Positions 33,991-46,435 are shown, numbered from the stretch's first letter. The stretch: DNA of 64,000 nt from Agapanthus africanus (GCA_030015575.1 CM057342.1:618169348-618233347); one strand, 5' to 3'. Notes: a model not told the origin generated them from the sequence alone. Translations and numbers: made by a program.

Positions 33991-36157
33991 TGTAGGGTTG
34001 CTAGGCACGCGCACAAGGGTCTACGAGGCATCAACCATGCCCGATTAAAAATTTAGCCGTGCCGAACAACCCGAATACGGATCTTTAAACTAGAGATTAG
34101 GCGAAAACTAACATGTTAACAACTTTAACACTAAGTGAGAGGGATTACAACCTTTGTAGATCCGGTCCTTCACTTCATATGCACCGTGTTGTGGTCCCTT
34201 CACTGCGATCATCGGGATCCGGACTCTCGAGAGGTTCCACGAAGAGAAAGATGCAACCTTTGCTTCCGATCTTCGATACTAAGATGATCTACCTTGAAGT
34301 TCTGTTAACACAAGCTAACACTCATGAAATGATGTGAACACCCTCATCTAAATGGCAAGGGAAGATGAGGATGATGAAGTAGGATTTTTGCTCTCTTTAT
34401 TTATCTTTTTCTCATATTTATTCATCACATTGAAAAAGCTAGCAAGCTTTTTCATGAAGAAAGATGAAGGAAGAAGATGAATGAATAATAGAAATCATCT
34501 TGTGATGAATAGAAAAAGAATAATATGATGAATAATGCAACCATGGTTGACTAAACCTATGTAGAGAATTAACTAGGGTTAGGGTTTGGGTTGGGTTAAA
34601 GCATGAGTCACTTACAAATATCTTTCACAAAACAAAACCAAAACCTTCTAGAAACATCTAGAAAGCTTAACCCTAATCCAAACCCTAATCATGTTTAAAC
34701 TCCACTAAACAAGTTGCATTAGTTATCATATCATGTTACAATATTATATATCACATATATAATATTTATCGTAAAAAAATAAAATAATACAATTAACATA
34801 TATCGCATATATATCAATGTATTACCCGAGTGAGAAAAAGAATCTTTTAGTGAGCTAATATTAGTTAATGCAATTTAATATATCAAATATATTATTATAC
34901 ATTAAATTATCGAATCAACACTTAATCCGACAATCCGGCTATATCGCATATAACCGACTAATATTTATCCGTACCGATTTATCGAATCAACACTTGATCC
35001 GATGACCCGGTTGATATCAAATATCGCGAGAATATAATACGGTATCACATATCGCATTATCCTCGGTCCCGCACATATCACATATGTGCTCCTACTCCGT
35101 TTTGCCTGAGGCAAGAAACCTCTGTGTAGGACTCTAAAGAATCGTCAATACGCCGGCAGTAGGTGATGATCATATCAAATACCCACAAGCTGCAAGCGGT
35201 CAGCTAAACGTAACAGCTACCCAGGTATTGAGCGCTCAGAAGATCAACAAGCAAGCCTGTAACTTCTCCTGTGAATCCAAACAGTAACACTCCCGTACAG
35301 TCCGGTCTCGTCGTCTGATATGTCGCATATCTCGCCTAGGGGTGGTAAACGTCAGACCCCAGTAGCTCGATAAGTCATGTCGATATGAGGTCTATAACAG
35401 TTCGAGAAACTACTGATAACACTTACCAGTAAATCTCAGCAACCCTGGCCAGGGATTTCCGGTTATAGCCAATCGAATACAGCACAACATCAACTCCCTA
35501 TACCGGGAGAGACGAATCCCCTCCTATCGCTCATTGCCTCCATGTGATTCGGGACTGTACCCAAAAGCCACCTTTTTGCACGCCCTCTTGGACGTGGTAT
35601 GATGGAAATCAAAGCACAGTGGGAATCACACAAGACTCTGTGACGATCTCGGGTCAACAGACTACTCTGTACCAGTGTCACCGGAGAACTGCCATCTGAC
35701 GTGAGGTATAATACCATCTGGGAGTTCTCGGCGAGTCCGTCCACTGTACCCAGTCTCCACTGAGCACCCGTACACCATCCTTGATGTCAAACACCGATGG
35801 ATATGGGATCATCCATCGCCCATCATATAGGTCAAGATGCGTATACGCTAGTCTACTCTGGTGCATCGATGCCCTGTCTCGATACACCGTCGACTAGGAA
35901 CAGTTATAGGATATACTCGTCGACTACCATGGCCCCACTAGTATGATCTCATCATAGTTCCAGTAGTCGAGTACATATCCTAAGGGCTTTATCAACATGT
36001 AATATAGAGATAATCAGAGTACATGTTAAGACAAAGTACAACCAGATAGCATACTATCATGTCGAGCAAGAAAGTCCTCCCTATATATGTCCTAGCATCC
36101 ACTACAATATACATCGTATGTACAGTAATGGCCTCTAGGGCATACATATAACTAACA
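33991..36157 (-). mobile_element. Copia 2 3' LTR
   Basis: It runs from TGTAGGGTTG to ACTAACA on the + strand. Compared by eye with 41978-44130, it differs by roughly three dozen substitutions plus a few indels, including one of about 14 bp near 35045. Open frames at 34113-34337, 35490-35744 and 35678-35887 occur in both LTRs and reflect LTR sequence, not genes. Confidence 0.92.
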
Positions 36158-36172
36158 ATCTCCCACTTGCAC
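36158..36172 (-). other. Copia 2 polypurine tract
   Basis: GTGCAAGTGGGAGAT on the - strand lies directly before the TGTTAGT LTR start. Copia 3 has GTGCAAATGGGAGAT at the same place. Confidence 0.85.
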
Positions 36173-38444
36173 TAGGGCCATCTGTTATGGTATCGCATAT
36201 CCAACAATTAGCTGTGGTTGAAGTATCTCATACTCAACCATCCCATAAAAGTCTCTACTGGGAAAAAGGCCTTTGTGAGTGGATCCGCGCTGTTTTCCTC
36301 TGTATCTACTCTTCTAACCTCGATCACCTTGGAGATCAACCATCTCCATGATTAGGTGATACTGTCTAAGAATTATATCTGGATTTCTGATGGGACGGAA
36401 GTTCCTTGGCTAAAGCCACAACTCCATTGTCACACAATGGTAGGAACGAATTTCATCTCATGAACTTATAAATCCAGACTGCCTCTTTGGTAGTATCCTT
36501 GGTAACGATGTATCTTGCTTTTAATCGTCTAGTATGTCACGGTATCTAGCTTGGAACTCTTCCAACATACCGTCCCTCCACTGAGGGTGTAGACAATGCC
36601 TGCGACTGACATTCAGTCGTCCTTATCACTCTGGAACCTTTCCAGTGATTCTCCTCAGGATTGATTGATACCATCTCACTACAACTAGTGAGTATCCTAA
36701 CATCCAATTAGATCTATCTCATAGATCCAAAATCCCGGATTTAGGAGGTATCACTTTGATCCTATATGGAGAATCTTTGTGATAAGCGGAGATTGACCGA
36801 GCGTAGTATAGGAAACTCCTTCCCTATCAAGAGTATGTCATCCACATACTCTACGAGGATCACCACCATACTCTCTACTACCTTTTTGTATATACAAGGT
36901 TCATCTACCATTTTGATGAAGTCAAACTCTTTGACTACCACATCAAAACAAATGTTCCAACTCCGCGATGCCTGTTTTATCATATAAAACATCTTGCACA
37001 CGTTTCCGCTGCTCCCACTGTCTACGAAGCCCTCTGGCTGTATACTTATAGACGCTATCTTCTAAATCATCATTTAGAAAAGCAGTCATGACACCCAACC
37101 ACCAGATATCGTAGTCATGGTATGTAGCCGTGGCAAGTAGGATCTGGATGGACTTAAGCATAGCTTTGAAAGTCTCAACCTTTCCATGTACACCAAGTAA
37201 TCTTCTTAAGATATACTCGCTCCTGATGGGGATTTAACCCTTCAGATAAAGCAACCAAAGTCCATACTTTGTTGGTGTATAAGGATTCCATCTCAGATCG
37301 ATAAGCATCCAGCCATTCTTACAGAGTCTCACTCCTGATGGCCTGCTCGAAACTAGTTGGGTCATCATCTCATGATGCAATCCTCGCTCCCACTGTCATA
37401 GAGAAACCGAAGTATCTCTCTGGTGGGTGAGGAACCCTACTAGATCGGCAGAGAGGTTGAGGTTCGTTGGAAACTATTGAATCCTTTGGTTCTATCAAAT
37501 CATCAGCTGCAGTTTGTATAGCTGGAACATTTCCAGTTCTACATAACAGTCCTTGCCTCGAGCTTGTCCGGATTTTGCTTTTAGACATAGGCCGGACAAC
37601 CCCAAATCTTAACAAACTTAAGATATGGGCTCTTCCCTTTCCATATCACATATGAAGTGGTAGGCATCTGATTTGATTTGAACCCTATTCAATAGGTATG
37701 CAGCTTCTCAAGTGCATAACTCCCTAAAGGAAATAGGAAACTCAGTAGTACTTATCATAGAGCACACCATATCAAATAGGGTGTGATTGCTCCGCCCCGA
37801 TACACCAAGGTGTTGTGGTATATACGGAGGAGTAATGCTGAGAGAGAATCTCATTCTTCTTTAGAATAGTCCAGGAATTCCGTGCTCAAGTATTCTCCTC
37901 CTTGATCTCATCAAAAGACATAATACTTATACCCGTATTTTGGTTCTTTACTTCTAATTTATATTCTGTGAATATCTCAAAAGCTTCGGACCTGTGTTTT
38001 AACAGAAACATATGTCTGAATCTTGAGAGATTATCAGAGAATGTAATGAAGTACAAAGAACCAGTCTTGGCATGTGTAGACAGGGGACCTTCATACATCA
38101 ACATGTATCAATCCCAAGAGTTCACTAACTCTTTCTCTGTTTCCAATAAACAGAGCTATAGTCATCTTATCTTTGTGACATGACCGGCAAGTTTCACAAA
38201 ATGTAAATTCAAACAGATTTAAATATGCATCTAAATGCTACTTAGCTAGCCGGGTCGCATTGATATGACCTAGTCTACAATGCCTCAAGAAGGATTCGTT
38301 CATTTCTGAACTCTTCCTCTTGTGTGTGTTCTATATACTAAGAACTGTAGTTTGATTTAGAACGTCAATGCTTTTAGATAACGTGCCTGAACCGATCAAC
38401 TCTTGATATAGGAAATGTTCAAAACATTATCCAACAATACAAAA
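36173..38444 (-). pseudogene. Copia 2 pol (integrase, RT, RNase H), frameshifted
   Basis: On the - strand, 38104-37886 holds the integrase core (SLYFITFSDNLSRFRHMFLL, with SEAFEIFTEYK). The linker with RSSRVPHPPERYFGF is at 37615-37370. The RT piece DDLEDSVYKYTARG is at 37161-36943, and IKQASRSWNICFD with YVDDILLIGK is at 37001-36762. RNase H below 36760 is recognisable only by alignment with Copia 3. At least five frames are needed to read through, so no product is possible. The best match is Copia 3. Confidence 0.88.
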
Positions 38445-38951
38445 TTATATCCTTTCTTTACTAATAAAGAGACTGATATGATTTTGTATATCAGGTTCGG
38501 TATCTAATAACATTTGTTCAGAATCAATGTATTCTGGTAATACAGGGTGATAGTGACCAACAGACTTGGCTGCAACACTTGTACCGTTTTCTGTCTCATG
38601 AAACTTATCACCCGTTCTCAGTTTTCTACCTATCTGTAGCCCATGTAACAGATTACATATGCGGGATCCTGATCCGGTATCACATACCCAGGATGTAAAG
38701 GATACTGAGAAACAGTTCTCTGTAATGAACACACCCGAAGACAATGCATCAACATGCACTTTCTTCGTTTGGGCGGCACGGGAAATCTGGTATTCCCCAA
38801 TTTCCTGCTCTGTCTTATAACAATTATAAGTTGGAGCGGGACCAACGTTCCCCAGCTCAGTATAACAAGCGGGTTCGGTCAATATATCCGTTTTATTATC
38901 TTGATTAAGGCGTGATATGGTCGCTACCTGGAAAGAGAGAGAAGAAAACAC
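38445..38951 (-). pseudogene. Copia 2 remnant of gag end and protease
   Basis: The 168-codon frame reads NCYKTEQEIGEY where Copia 3 has its CCHC knuckle, then WVCDTGSGSRICN, the protease active-site region with DTG intact. About 240 residues of gag present in Copia 3 are missing, and only some 20-60 codons of unrelated lead remain before the knuckle. A pyrimidine-rich run ending in CCAG lies just upstream on the - strand (about 38950-38925), resembling a splice acceptor. Confidence 0.8.
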
Positions 38952-39359
38952 TCAGCGTATGCTCTTGCAAGATTAGATTGATTATATAATATATCTAATC
39001 AGGATGTCTCCCACTGTTTTAATCAAATCTTCCTTCAAACCCTAAAAGGAAAGACTAGCTGGGATTAATCACACGCTACAAGTTCGCCAATCTTTCAGCC
39101 AGGCCAGTGTCGGTACTTTGAGGGAGGTCCCCCGTGCTTTCGCACGAACCTAATTAAAGTAAACCTCGTTTTCCCAGAGGCGTAACCCCGTTAACACCTT
39201 TCTAGACACCTACTTGATCAGCTAATTGTAATGTGTAAAACTCTCCCAGGAGTAACTCTTACTCGCAGCGGGTATTGGGATCCAACTATCTCATAAAAGG
39301 TATGCAATCTCATTGCAAATTTCAACACTTGAAATTCCCAATAATATTTTACCCCTAGC

Positions 39360-39567
39360 AGCCTATGACCTTGACGAAAGCCAACAAACCATAGGCTACT
39401 AGTCAAGTCCAACCCGTCATTTCTTGATTGAATTAAACCCACCCGCACGACCCTTGACGAAAGCCAACAAAGCCGCACGACTACCCTAATCCAATCGCAT
39501 CATATGCAGCAGATAAGCAGCAGATAGCTACCGCACACTACACCTTGACGAAAGCCAACAAATGTAG
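39360..39567 (-). other. hairpins with conserved loop in Copia leader
   Basis: The phrase CCTTGACGAAAGCCAACAAA occurs three times (about 39369, 39452 and 39543). The first is enclosed by AGCCTATG/CATAGGCT and the third by CTACA/TGTAG. The second has direct rather than inverted flanks here. Copia 3 has the same three sites with different but still complementary arms. Confidence 0.75.
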
Positions 39568-39707
39568 CACGAATACTATATACAACTTATCTGAAATGAC
39601 GGAGGGTTACGACAGGTTTTTCAAGAAAACCCTTTGCGTAATGAACTTGATATCGTTGTAGAATCGAGTGATTTTAAATGGAATGTTTTTGAGGCTTTTC
39701 TAGTTTT

Positions 39708-39960
39708 GCTAAAGGGGTCACTCCCGGTGAAGGGATCGTCGGCCCTTTCCTCATCGAATAAGGTGCAGGATATATCATATATACCACTATGCAAAGCAAG
39801 AACTATAGAAGCAATCAAAAGACAAACCGAGTTTGCAGCATCTGCCAGTTATTGCTAAAGGAGTCACTCCCGGTTAAGGGATCTCGGTCCTTTCCTTATC
39901 GAATAAGGTGCTGGATGTTCTACAAGGAACACCGCTATGCAAAGCAAGAACTAGAGCTAT
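39708..39960. repeat. 146-bp tandem repeat in Copia 2 leader
   Basis: GCTAAAGG(G/A)GTCACTCCCGG begins at 39708 and again at 39854. Both copies run on through TTTCCT(C/T)ATCGAATAAGGTGC and CTATGCAAAGCAAGAACTA. Confidence 0.85.
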
Positions 39961-41732
39961 CAGTTTTTATAAACAAGTTTCTACAACATCTTAGGTTTCT
40001 TTTATTTCATTAATCTCATTAATGAAGTCCCATTTTATTATGCTTCACAAGCATCTCTTTTGAAACGAAATCTGCAATATAACATATATCTCATATATAT
40101 AATATAAACATTCGTCTCAGGCAGTAATGTGATCTCATCACAGAACATTGCAGCAGAAGAAACATATATGAAATATTGGATATACTAGGACGTCCGTGTT
40201 TTCAATACGAGCCTGTATAAAACATGGATTCCACGGTCGCGATGAATAGCCAAACCCACATCCCTAGACCCCTACGAAAGCGGCAAGTAACACTGCCAAT
40301 TCTAGGGTTAGGAGACCCGGTCTCGACTCCTCGAGATGGTCTCCCACTGGACCCTAGAACCCGGTTACTTGTGCTCCCCTCCTTGGGTCTACCTAATGCG
40401 GAAAAGTAAATAATATACAACGGTGACATCTTCCGCAACCTGGAAGTGCCCCAATAAAAGAATATTACATACAAATTGAATTTTACATGAATGAAAAAGA
40501 AAAACTCTCATCTCACATAAAACCCCCGGCTATTCAAAACGCGACGATCCAATATAACATATCACAGCAACACATAATATCTCATATCATCAACGTAAGC
40601 AAGTATGCGTATCCCGATTGTCGTTGATGTATAGCAACGAAGCCGGCGATACACCACATACTACGCTTACGGTCACAGAAAAGAAAGTGTAAAACTACAA
40701 CAGTTGGAATCCGCAACCTTATTAGACATCGCATGCCTAACCAAATGAATTCCTTAGACATCGCATGCCTAACAATTATAAACCCCGCATTTTAGTCTCA
40801 TTATCGAAAACTCTTTTCAATATCAAGTCGGGCAATTCAACAAGATTCCCGACGTCCTGATCGAATGCTCGTCGCAAACTTTAGTAAACGGCCGCACCCC
40901 TGGATGCCGTCGATGAAGTGCACTAAGGCGGAACACCGCTGCCGCGAGCACCCGAACGGATGCTTTCGGCGACGGGGTTCTCCTACAGTCACTTGGTCGG
41001 GGCTAAGAGGTGTAGCTGTCTATTAAGTTTACCCGGCGAGTATCCGCGTACTCTACGTGATTGCGACGGACTTTTAATCACATCAAAATTCCGTGGCAAC
41101 CGATCATCTGAGACTAAACTGCTATGTCTATAATATTCAAATCAGTTATCTCATAACTACCTGTGGATTCCAAATATTGTATCACATTCCAGATAAATAG
41201 ATAAAGTTAAACTTTCCGATCGAATCATCAAACACCCAAGATTTCCCCAATACATCTCAACACTTGAAATCAGTTTAAAAACATCCATCACATGCCACAG
41301 TACCAATGGTCCAGCCGTAGAAGGGTCAAGCCAACGCCTCACATGTGGCACGTCGTACTGCCCCAAACCCTAAGGTTCAAAAGGCAGTTCAAGACGGTCA
41401 CATAATCGAGTTAAGGTTTGTTGTCTTCTAGAGGGTCCACCGCGTTACTTGCATGACTTAGAACGTTCTTAAACACGAGAAAAAATCCAACTTTTGAAAA
41501 ATTTTCCGACAGGGGAAAAAGTGAGTTATTGATATCCGTTCGAACTTTTTAACAGTTTCTAAAAGTTATCCGAAAAACCCAAAGACAAAATTAGACATCC
41601 CGATCGAAACATCGAATCCCCTAAACAACCCCAGAAAACTCAACTGTAGAATAAATATTAAAATATTCCAGAAAATACAGCACTAGAGATTAGGAATTAC
41701 TGTGCAAATTAAAATGGCTCATGTGACAACTT

Positions 41733-41779
41733 GGCCGCGGAACTGCCGCACAAGCCAGCTTGTGCCGCGGTTCCGCCGC
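41733..41779. repeat. paired GC palindromes behind Copia 2 primer-binding site
   Basis: GGCCGCGGAACTGCCGC (41733-41749) and GCCGCGGTTCCGCCGC (41764-41779) are separated by ACAAGCCAGCTTGT, itself an interrupted palindrome. It resembles the pairs in both Athila-like LTRs. Confidence 0.75.
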
Positions 41780-41961
41780 ACTTTGGAGGATTCATGATCA
41801 TGTGCTCCACAGTAATTCTTCAAATTCCCTGCTGATTTTTCTGCATATTTTTAATTTCGAAAAAGACCAGATTTCAGAAAAAGTACAGAGAGCATTTTGG
41901 AAATCGGATTTCGGTTCGATCGGACTTCAAACTTCGTCTAGACTTTGCCTAAAGCTCTAGC

Positions 41962-41976
41962 TTGGCTCTGACACCA
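41962..41976 (-). other. Copia 2 primer-binding site
   Basis: TGGTGTCAGAGCCAA on the - strand starts one base after the 5' LTR. It matches initiator tRNA-Met (TGGTATCAGAGC) with one change. Confidence 0.85.
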
Positions 41977-41977
41977 C

Positions 41978-44130
41978 TGTAGGGTTGCTAGACACGCGTA
42001 CAAGGGTCTACGAGGCATCAACCATGCCCGATTAAAAATTTAGCCGTGCCGAACAACCCGAATACGGATCTTTAAACTAGAGATTAGGCGAAAACTAACA
42101 TGTTAACAACTTTAACACTAAGTGAGAGGGATTACAACCTTTGTAGATCCGGTCCTTCACTTCATATGCTCCGTGTTGTGGTCCCTTCGCTGCGATCATC
42201 GGGATCCGGACTCTCGAGAGGTTCCACGAAGAGAAAGATGCAACCTTTGCTTCCGATCTTCGATACTAAGATGATCTACCTTGAAGTTCCGTTAACACAA
42301 GCTAACACTCATGAAATGATGTGAACACCCTCATCTAAATGGCAAGGGAAGATGAGGATGATGAAGTAGGATTTTTGCTCTCTTTATTTATCTTTTTCTC
42401 ATATTTATTCATCACATTGAAAAAGCTAGCAAGCTTTTTCATGAAGAAAGATGAAGGAAGAAGATGAATGAATAATAGAAATCATCTTGTGATGAATAGA
42501 AAAAGAATAATATGATGAATAATGCAACCATGGTTGACTAAACCTATGTAGAGAATTAACTAGGGTTAGGGTTTGGGTTGGGTTAAAGCATGAGTCACTT
42601 ACAAATATCTTTCACAAAACAAAACCAAAACCTTCTAGAAACATCTAGAAAGCTTAACCCTAATCCAAACCCTAATCATGTTTAAACTCCACTAAACAAG
42701 TTGCATTAGTTATCATATCATGTTACAATATTATATATCACATATATAATATTTATCTTAACAAAATAAAATAATACAATTAACATATATCGCATATATA
42801 TCAATGTATTACCCGAGTGAGAAAAAGAATCTTTTAGTGAGCTAATATTAGTTAATGCAATTTAATATATCAAATATATTATTATACATTAAATTATCGA
42901 ATCAACACTTGATCCGACAATCCGGCTATATCGCATATAACCGACTAATATTTATCCGTACCGACTCATCGAATCAACACTTGATCCGATGACCCGGTTG
43001 ATCTTAAATATCGCGAGAATATAATACGATTATCCTCGGTCCCGCACATATCACATATGTGCTCCTACTCCGTTTTGCCTGAGCTAAGAAATCTCTGTGT
43101 AGGACTCTAAAGAATCGTCAATACGCCGGCAGTAGGTGATGATCATATCAAACACCCACAAGCTGCAAGCGGTCAGCTAAACGTAACAGCTACTCAGGTA
43201 TTGAGCGCTCAGAAGATCAACAAGCAAGCCTGTAACTTCTCCTGTGAATCCAAACAGTAACACTCCCGTACAGTCTGATCTCGTCGTCTGATATGTCGCA
43301 TATCTCACCTAAGGGTGGTAAACGTCAGACCCCAGTAGCTCGATAAGTCATGTCGATATGAGGTCTATAACAGTTCGAGAAACTACTGATAACACTTACC
43401 AGTAAATCTCAGCAACCCTGGCCAGGGATTTCCGGTTATAGCCAATCGAACACAGCACAACATCAACTCCCTATACCGGGAGAGACGAATCCGCTCCTAT
43501 CGCTCATTGCCTCCATGTGATTCGGGACTGTACCCAAAAGCCACCTTTTTGCACGCCCTCTTGGACGTGATATGATGGAAATCAAAGCACAGTGGGAATC
43601 ATACAAGACTCTATGACGATCTCGGGTCAACAGACTACTCTGTACCAGTGTCACCGGAGAACTGCCATCTGACGTGATGTATAATACCATCTGGGAGTTC
43701 TCGGCGAGTCCGTCCAGTGTACCCAGTCTCCACTGAGCACCCATACACCATCCTTGATGTCAAACACCGATGGATATGGGATCATCCATCGCCCATCATA
43801 TGGGTCAAGATGCGTATACGCTAGTCTACTCTGGTGCATCGATCCCCTGTCTCGATACACCCTCGACTAGGAACAGTTATAGGATATACTCGTCGACTAC
43901 CATGGCCCCACTAGTATGATCTCATCATAGTCCCAGTAGTCGAGTACATATCCTAAGGGCTTTATCAACATGTAATATAGAGACAATCAGAGTACATGTT
44001 AAGACAAAGTACAACCAGATAGAATACTATCATGTCGAGCAAGAAAGTCCTCCCTATATATGTCCTAGCATCCACTACAATATACATCGTATGTACAGTA
44101 ATGGCCTCTAGGGCATACATATAACTAACA
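41978..44130 (-). mobile_element. Copia 2 5' LTR
   Basis: This is the partner of 33991-36157 and carries the same short non-genic frames (42100-42324, 43463-43860). It ends ACTAACA before the GCTTA duplication. Confidence 0.92.
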
Positions 44131-44849
44131 GCTTAAGCAGAGTAACGTAGTGTGTGTATGTCTGCAGTATACTCACGATGCGGTACTCTGCCTAAAGTGA
44201 CATAAGTACAATTTGCTTGAAATTCCTTTCTTGATGATACATATTCTTGTGATTCGATTTCCGTGTTCTTATCGAATATTATATTCTATTTATAGCCTTT
44301 ACCGCCGATGACTATGGGGACTCAGAGTGATGCAGCGAGGGTCGAGGTCAGGATTAACTCGGGTGAGACGAGGACTGACCAAGAAGGTATGCTCGTTGTA
44401 CAGGTGCAGACAGTTTCGCCTTCGACTGATAGTATCGTTAGGCTTGTGGCAGAGATGCAGGACTTGCATCAGACGATGAGTTCTTTGGTTGAGGCCATTC
44501 GAGCGCAGCGACAGGAGGTTGTCACCCCTGTTACCCAGTTGTTCCTTGCGGTCAGCATACAGCATTCCGTTACCTACATAGCACCTATGGAGGCAGACCA
44601 AGTTGACGAGACTCGTATTCCCGAGACTTTGAGAGTTCCGGAACAGTGGAGGAATCATACTGGTGTACCAACCCAGAGACAGAGGCCTAGTCGTCGATAT
44701 GGATTTCGTGATCATCATGGGAGTAGTAGAGGCTTAGGGCGAGGACAGTCGTTCAGCTCTCATCCCCAGGAGGGTCAGCAGTTATCGCATGGATGTCTTT
44801 GATGTGGGAGTCTTTGTCGCATCATCAGGAGTTGTTCCCTAACACCTTG
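44131..44849 (+). pseudogene. Tekay B gag N-terminal part
   Basis: This resumes the Tekay B leader after the Copia 2 insertion. An ATG at 44308 opens a 164-codon frame: MTMGTQSDAARVE, then VRLVAEMQDLHQTMSSLVEA (coiled-coil-like), TPVTQLFLAVS and a basic SSRGLGRGQSF end. Unlike Tekay C, the frame continues into SSHPQEGQQLSHG, so Tekay B may have kept more of gag. It stops at 44802, and 47 bp later the Tekay C LTR begins with no polypurine tract. The rest of Tekay B lies beyond the window. Gag is the structural protein of the virus-like particle. Confidence 0.75.
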
Positions 44850-46196
44850 TGTAACGTTTCAGAAATCGTTTTGCGAATTTTCCCGTTTTAGGGCAAAATT
44901 GTCAGTTTTTCCCGTTTTAACCCGATTTCGATCAAACGTGTGTATAAGGTTACCGACACCTTTTTTAGCTAAAATAAAGCTTGTGTGCGAACTTTATGGG
45001 TATTTTGGAGGTTTTGGTTCAGATTGAATTTTTCCCAAATAAAATATTATTTTATGCGGTATTTGGTGCACGTAAATCGGGAAATTTCTTCTCTTGAGAA
45101 TAAATTAATTTTTTTGTCACTAGAATATTTTGGAAACTTCTTTTTAAATATCTAGATATTTTTGGAGTGCAAAAGGAATTATTTTAAAAAGAAAAGAAAA
45201 GGTGTAAAGGTGGCAATTAGCATTTATTAGCATTCATTACTCTTTTTCATAGCAATTTCTTCACAAAAAATTCACAAAAATACCCCCTCACCCCCTTGGC
45301 CGGCCCTTCCCTTCCCCTTGCTGCCCCTTATCATTTCCACCCCTTTTCCACTCATTTTGCATCAAATAAATCATGAAAAATCCAAATAAAATCACAAAAA
45401 CTCAAATATATTCATTTTCCTTCATTCTTCTTCACAAAAGTAGCTTAGATCTTCATTCAAAATATCATTTTGGAGGAAAAGATGATGAGTTTGGTTTCTT
45501 GGTTTTGATCTTTTGTGGAGGTATAAAACCCTAACTCTAATCATTTTTGTTGTTTCTAAATTTCTAATTAGTATATTAATTGTTTATTTAAGCTTTTAAT
45601 TTCATGTTTGAAATTCAAGACATGATTTTTATGATAATCTATTTAGGGTAAAACTTGATTTATGTGTTTAATGTTTATTTGAAGTGTTAATTTGTGTTTT
45701 GGAGAAGATTAACCTAGTAGAAAATGTTAATTTTTGCTAATGAATACTTTGTTTAATTATGCAATTTTGCTTACTAGGTTTTTGCTAAAATTTATTTAGC
45801 AAGTGTTAAAAATATAGAATTGGTTTTTATAGCTTAGTTAAGCTATTTTAAGGTGTTTATAATCGCTAGATATGCGTTAGCTTGAAACTAGTGCGAAATA
45901 TTGCGATAAGTTGTTTACTAGATTTCGGGGTTTTTCCGACGTGGGTTCGTTTGGTCGTTGCAAGGTTATATTTATTGTATTCCTCGTAATTTTTGTGTTG
46001 TGTTGCGCGATCGGGACGATCGGGGTCTAGACTTGTGTTTTGTAGTTTAGCGACCCCAATTAGGGTTTTTGGCCGATGTCGTGCGCGACAGATGCGCTAA
46101 GCGTGCAGTGTAATTTTCAGGGTGTTATTCTTGCGTTTCGATGTCTTTTCGTCGATGTAGGATATTTTCTTATGTGTTGTGTTAGTGAAATTTTAG

Positions 46197-46269
46197 GTTC
46201 GCAAGCGGGGACTTCGGGCTCTACGACAAGGGAAAACAGGTGGTAGGCTTCACTTAGCCAGGAGCGTTG
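46197..46269 (+). other. putative 73-nt internal exon in LTR
   Basis: It follows GTGAAATTTTAG and ends at GCGTTG before GTGAGTAGATT. An upstream donor-like TGGAG/GTATAAAACC lies at 45520/45521 and the downstream acceptor-like GTGTTTGCAG ends at 48339. Predicted introns are 676 and 2070 nt. Confidence 0.5.
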
Positions 46270-46435
46270 GTGAGTAGATTTGACATCTACAGGGGAATCG
46301 CCCGCATGGCGTTATGCGTTAGGGCTAGAGATTTTATTACTTGTCGCATATTCTACGTTATTGTTAGAATTGCGCCTTTACCCTATTACTTAGATGTAGT
46401 TGTTCCTGGACTAGTAGTATTAGGACACTACACAT

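Larger units (their letters stand above)
38952..41961 (-). mobile_element. Copia 2 long untranslated leader
   Basis: This is about 3 kb between primer-binding site and gag, with no supported gene. From 38952 to about 39720 it is homologous to the Copia 3 leader (59465 to about 60240). It holds covarying hairpins at 39360-39397 and 39538-39567, a 146-bp tandem repeat at 39708-39960, a doubled TTAGACATCGCATGCCTAAC near 40718 and 40752, and a GC-palindrome pair at 41733-41779. The short frames at 39621-40409 and 41157-41366 are not called as genes. Confidence 0.65.
33991..44130 (-). mobile_element. Copia 2: complete-ended, coding-defective Ty1/copia element
   Basis: LTRs of 2167 bp (33991-36157) and 2153 bp (41978-44130) flank a 5.8-kb interior. 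The perfect target duplication GCTTA lies at 33986-33990 and 44131-44135. It splits the Tekay B leader just behind its primer-binding site. The same leader is uninterrupted in Tekay C near 48990, which confirms the insertion. The primer-binding site (41976-41962), protease, integrase and RT remnants and the polypurine tract all read on the - strand. The interior is full of frameshifts although the LTRs are nearly identical. Confidence 0.93.

Noticed and set aside
42650-42680. AACCCTAA-like stretches (also near 34570 and 34680) as interstitial telomere repeats
   Set aside because: Only one or two degenerate units occur, inside Copia 2 LTRs and in both LTR copies. There is no tandem TTTAGGG array.
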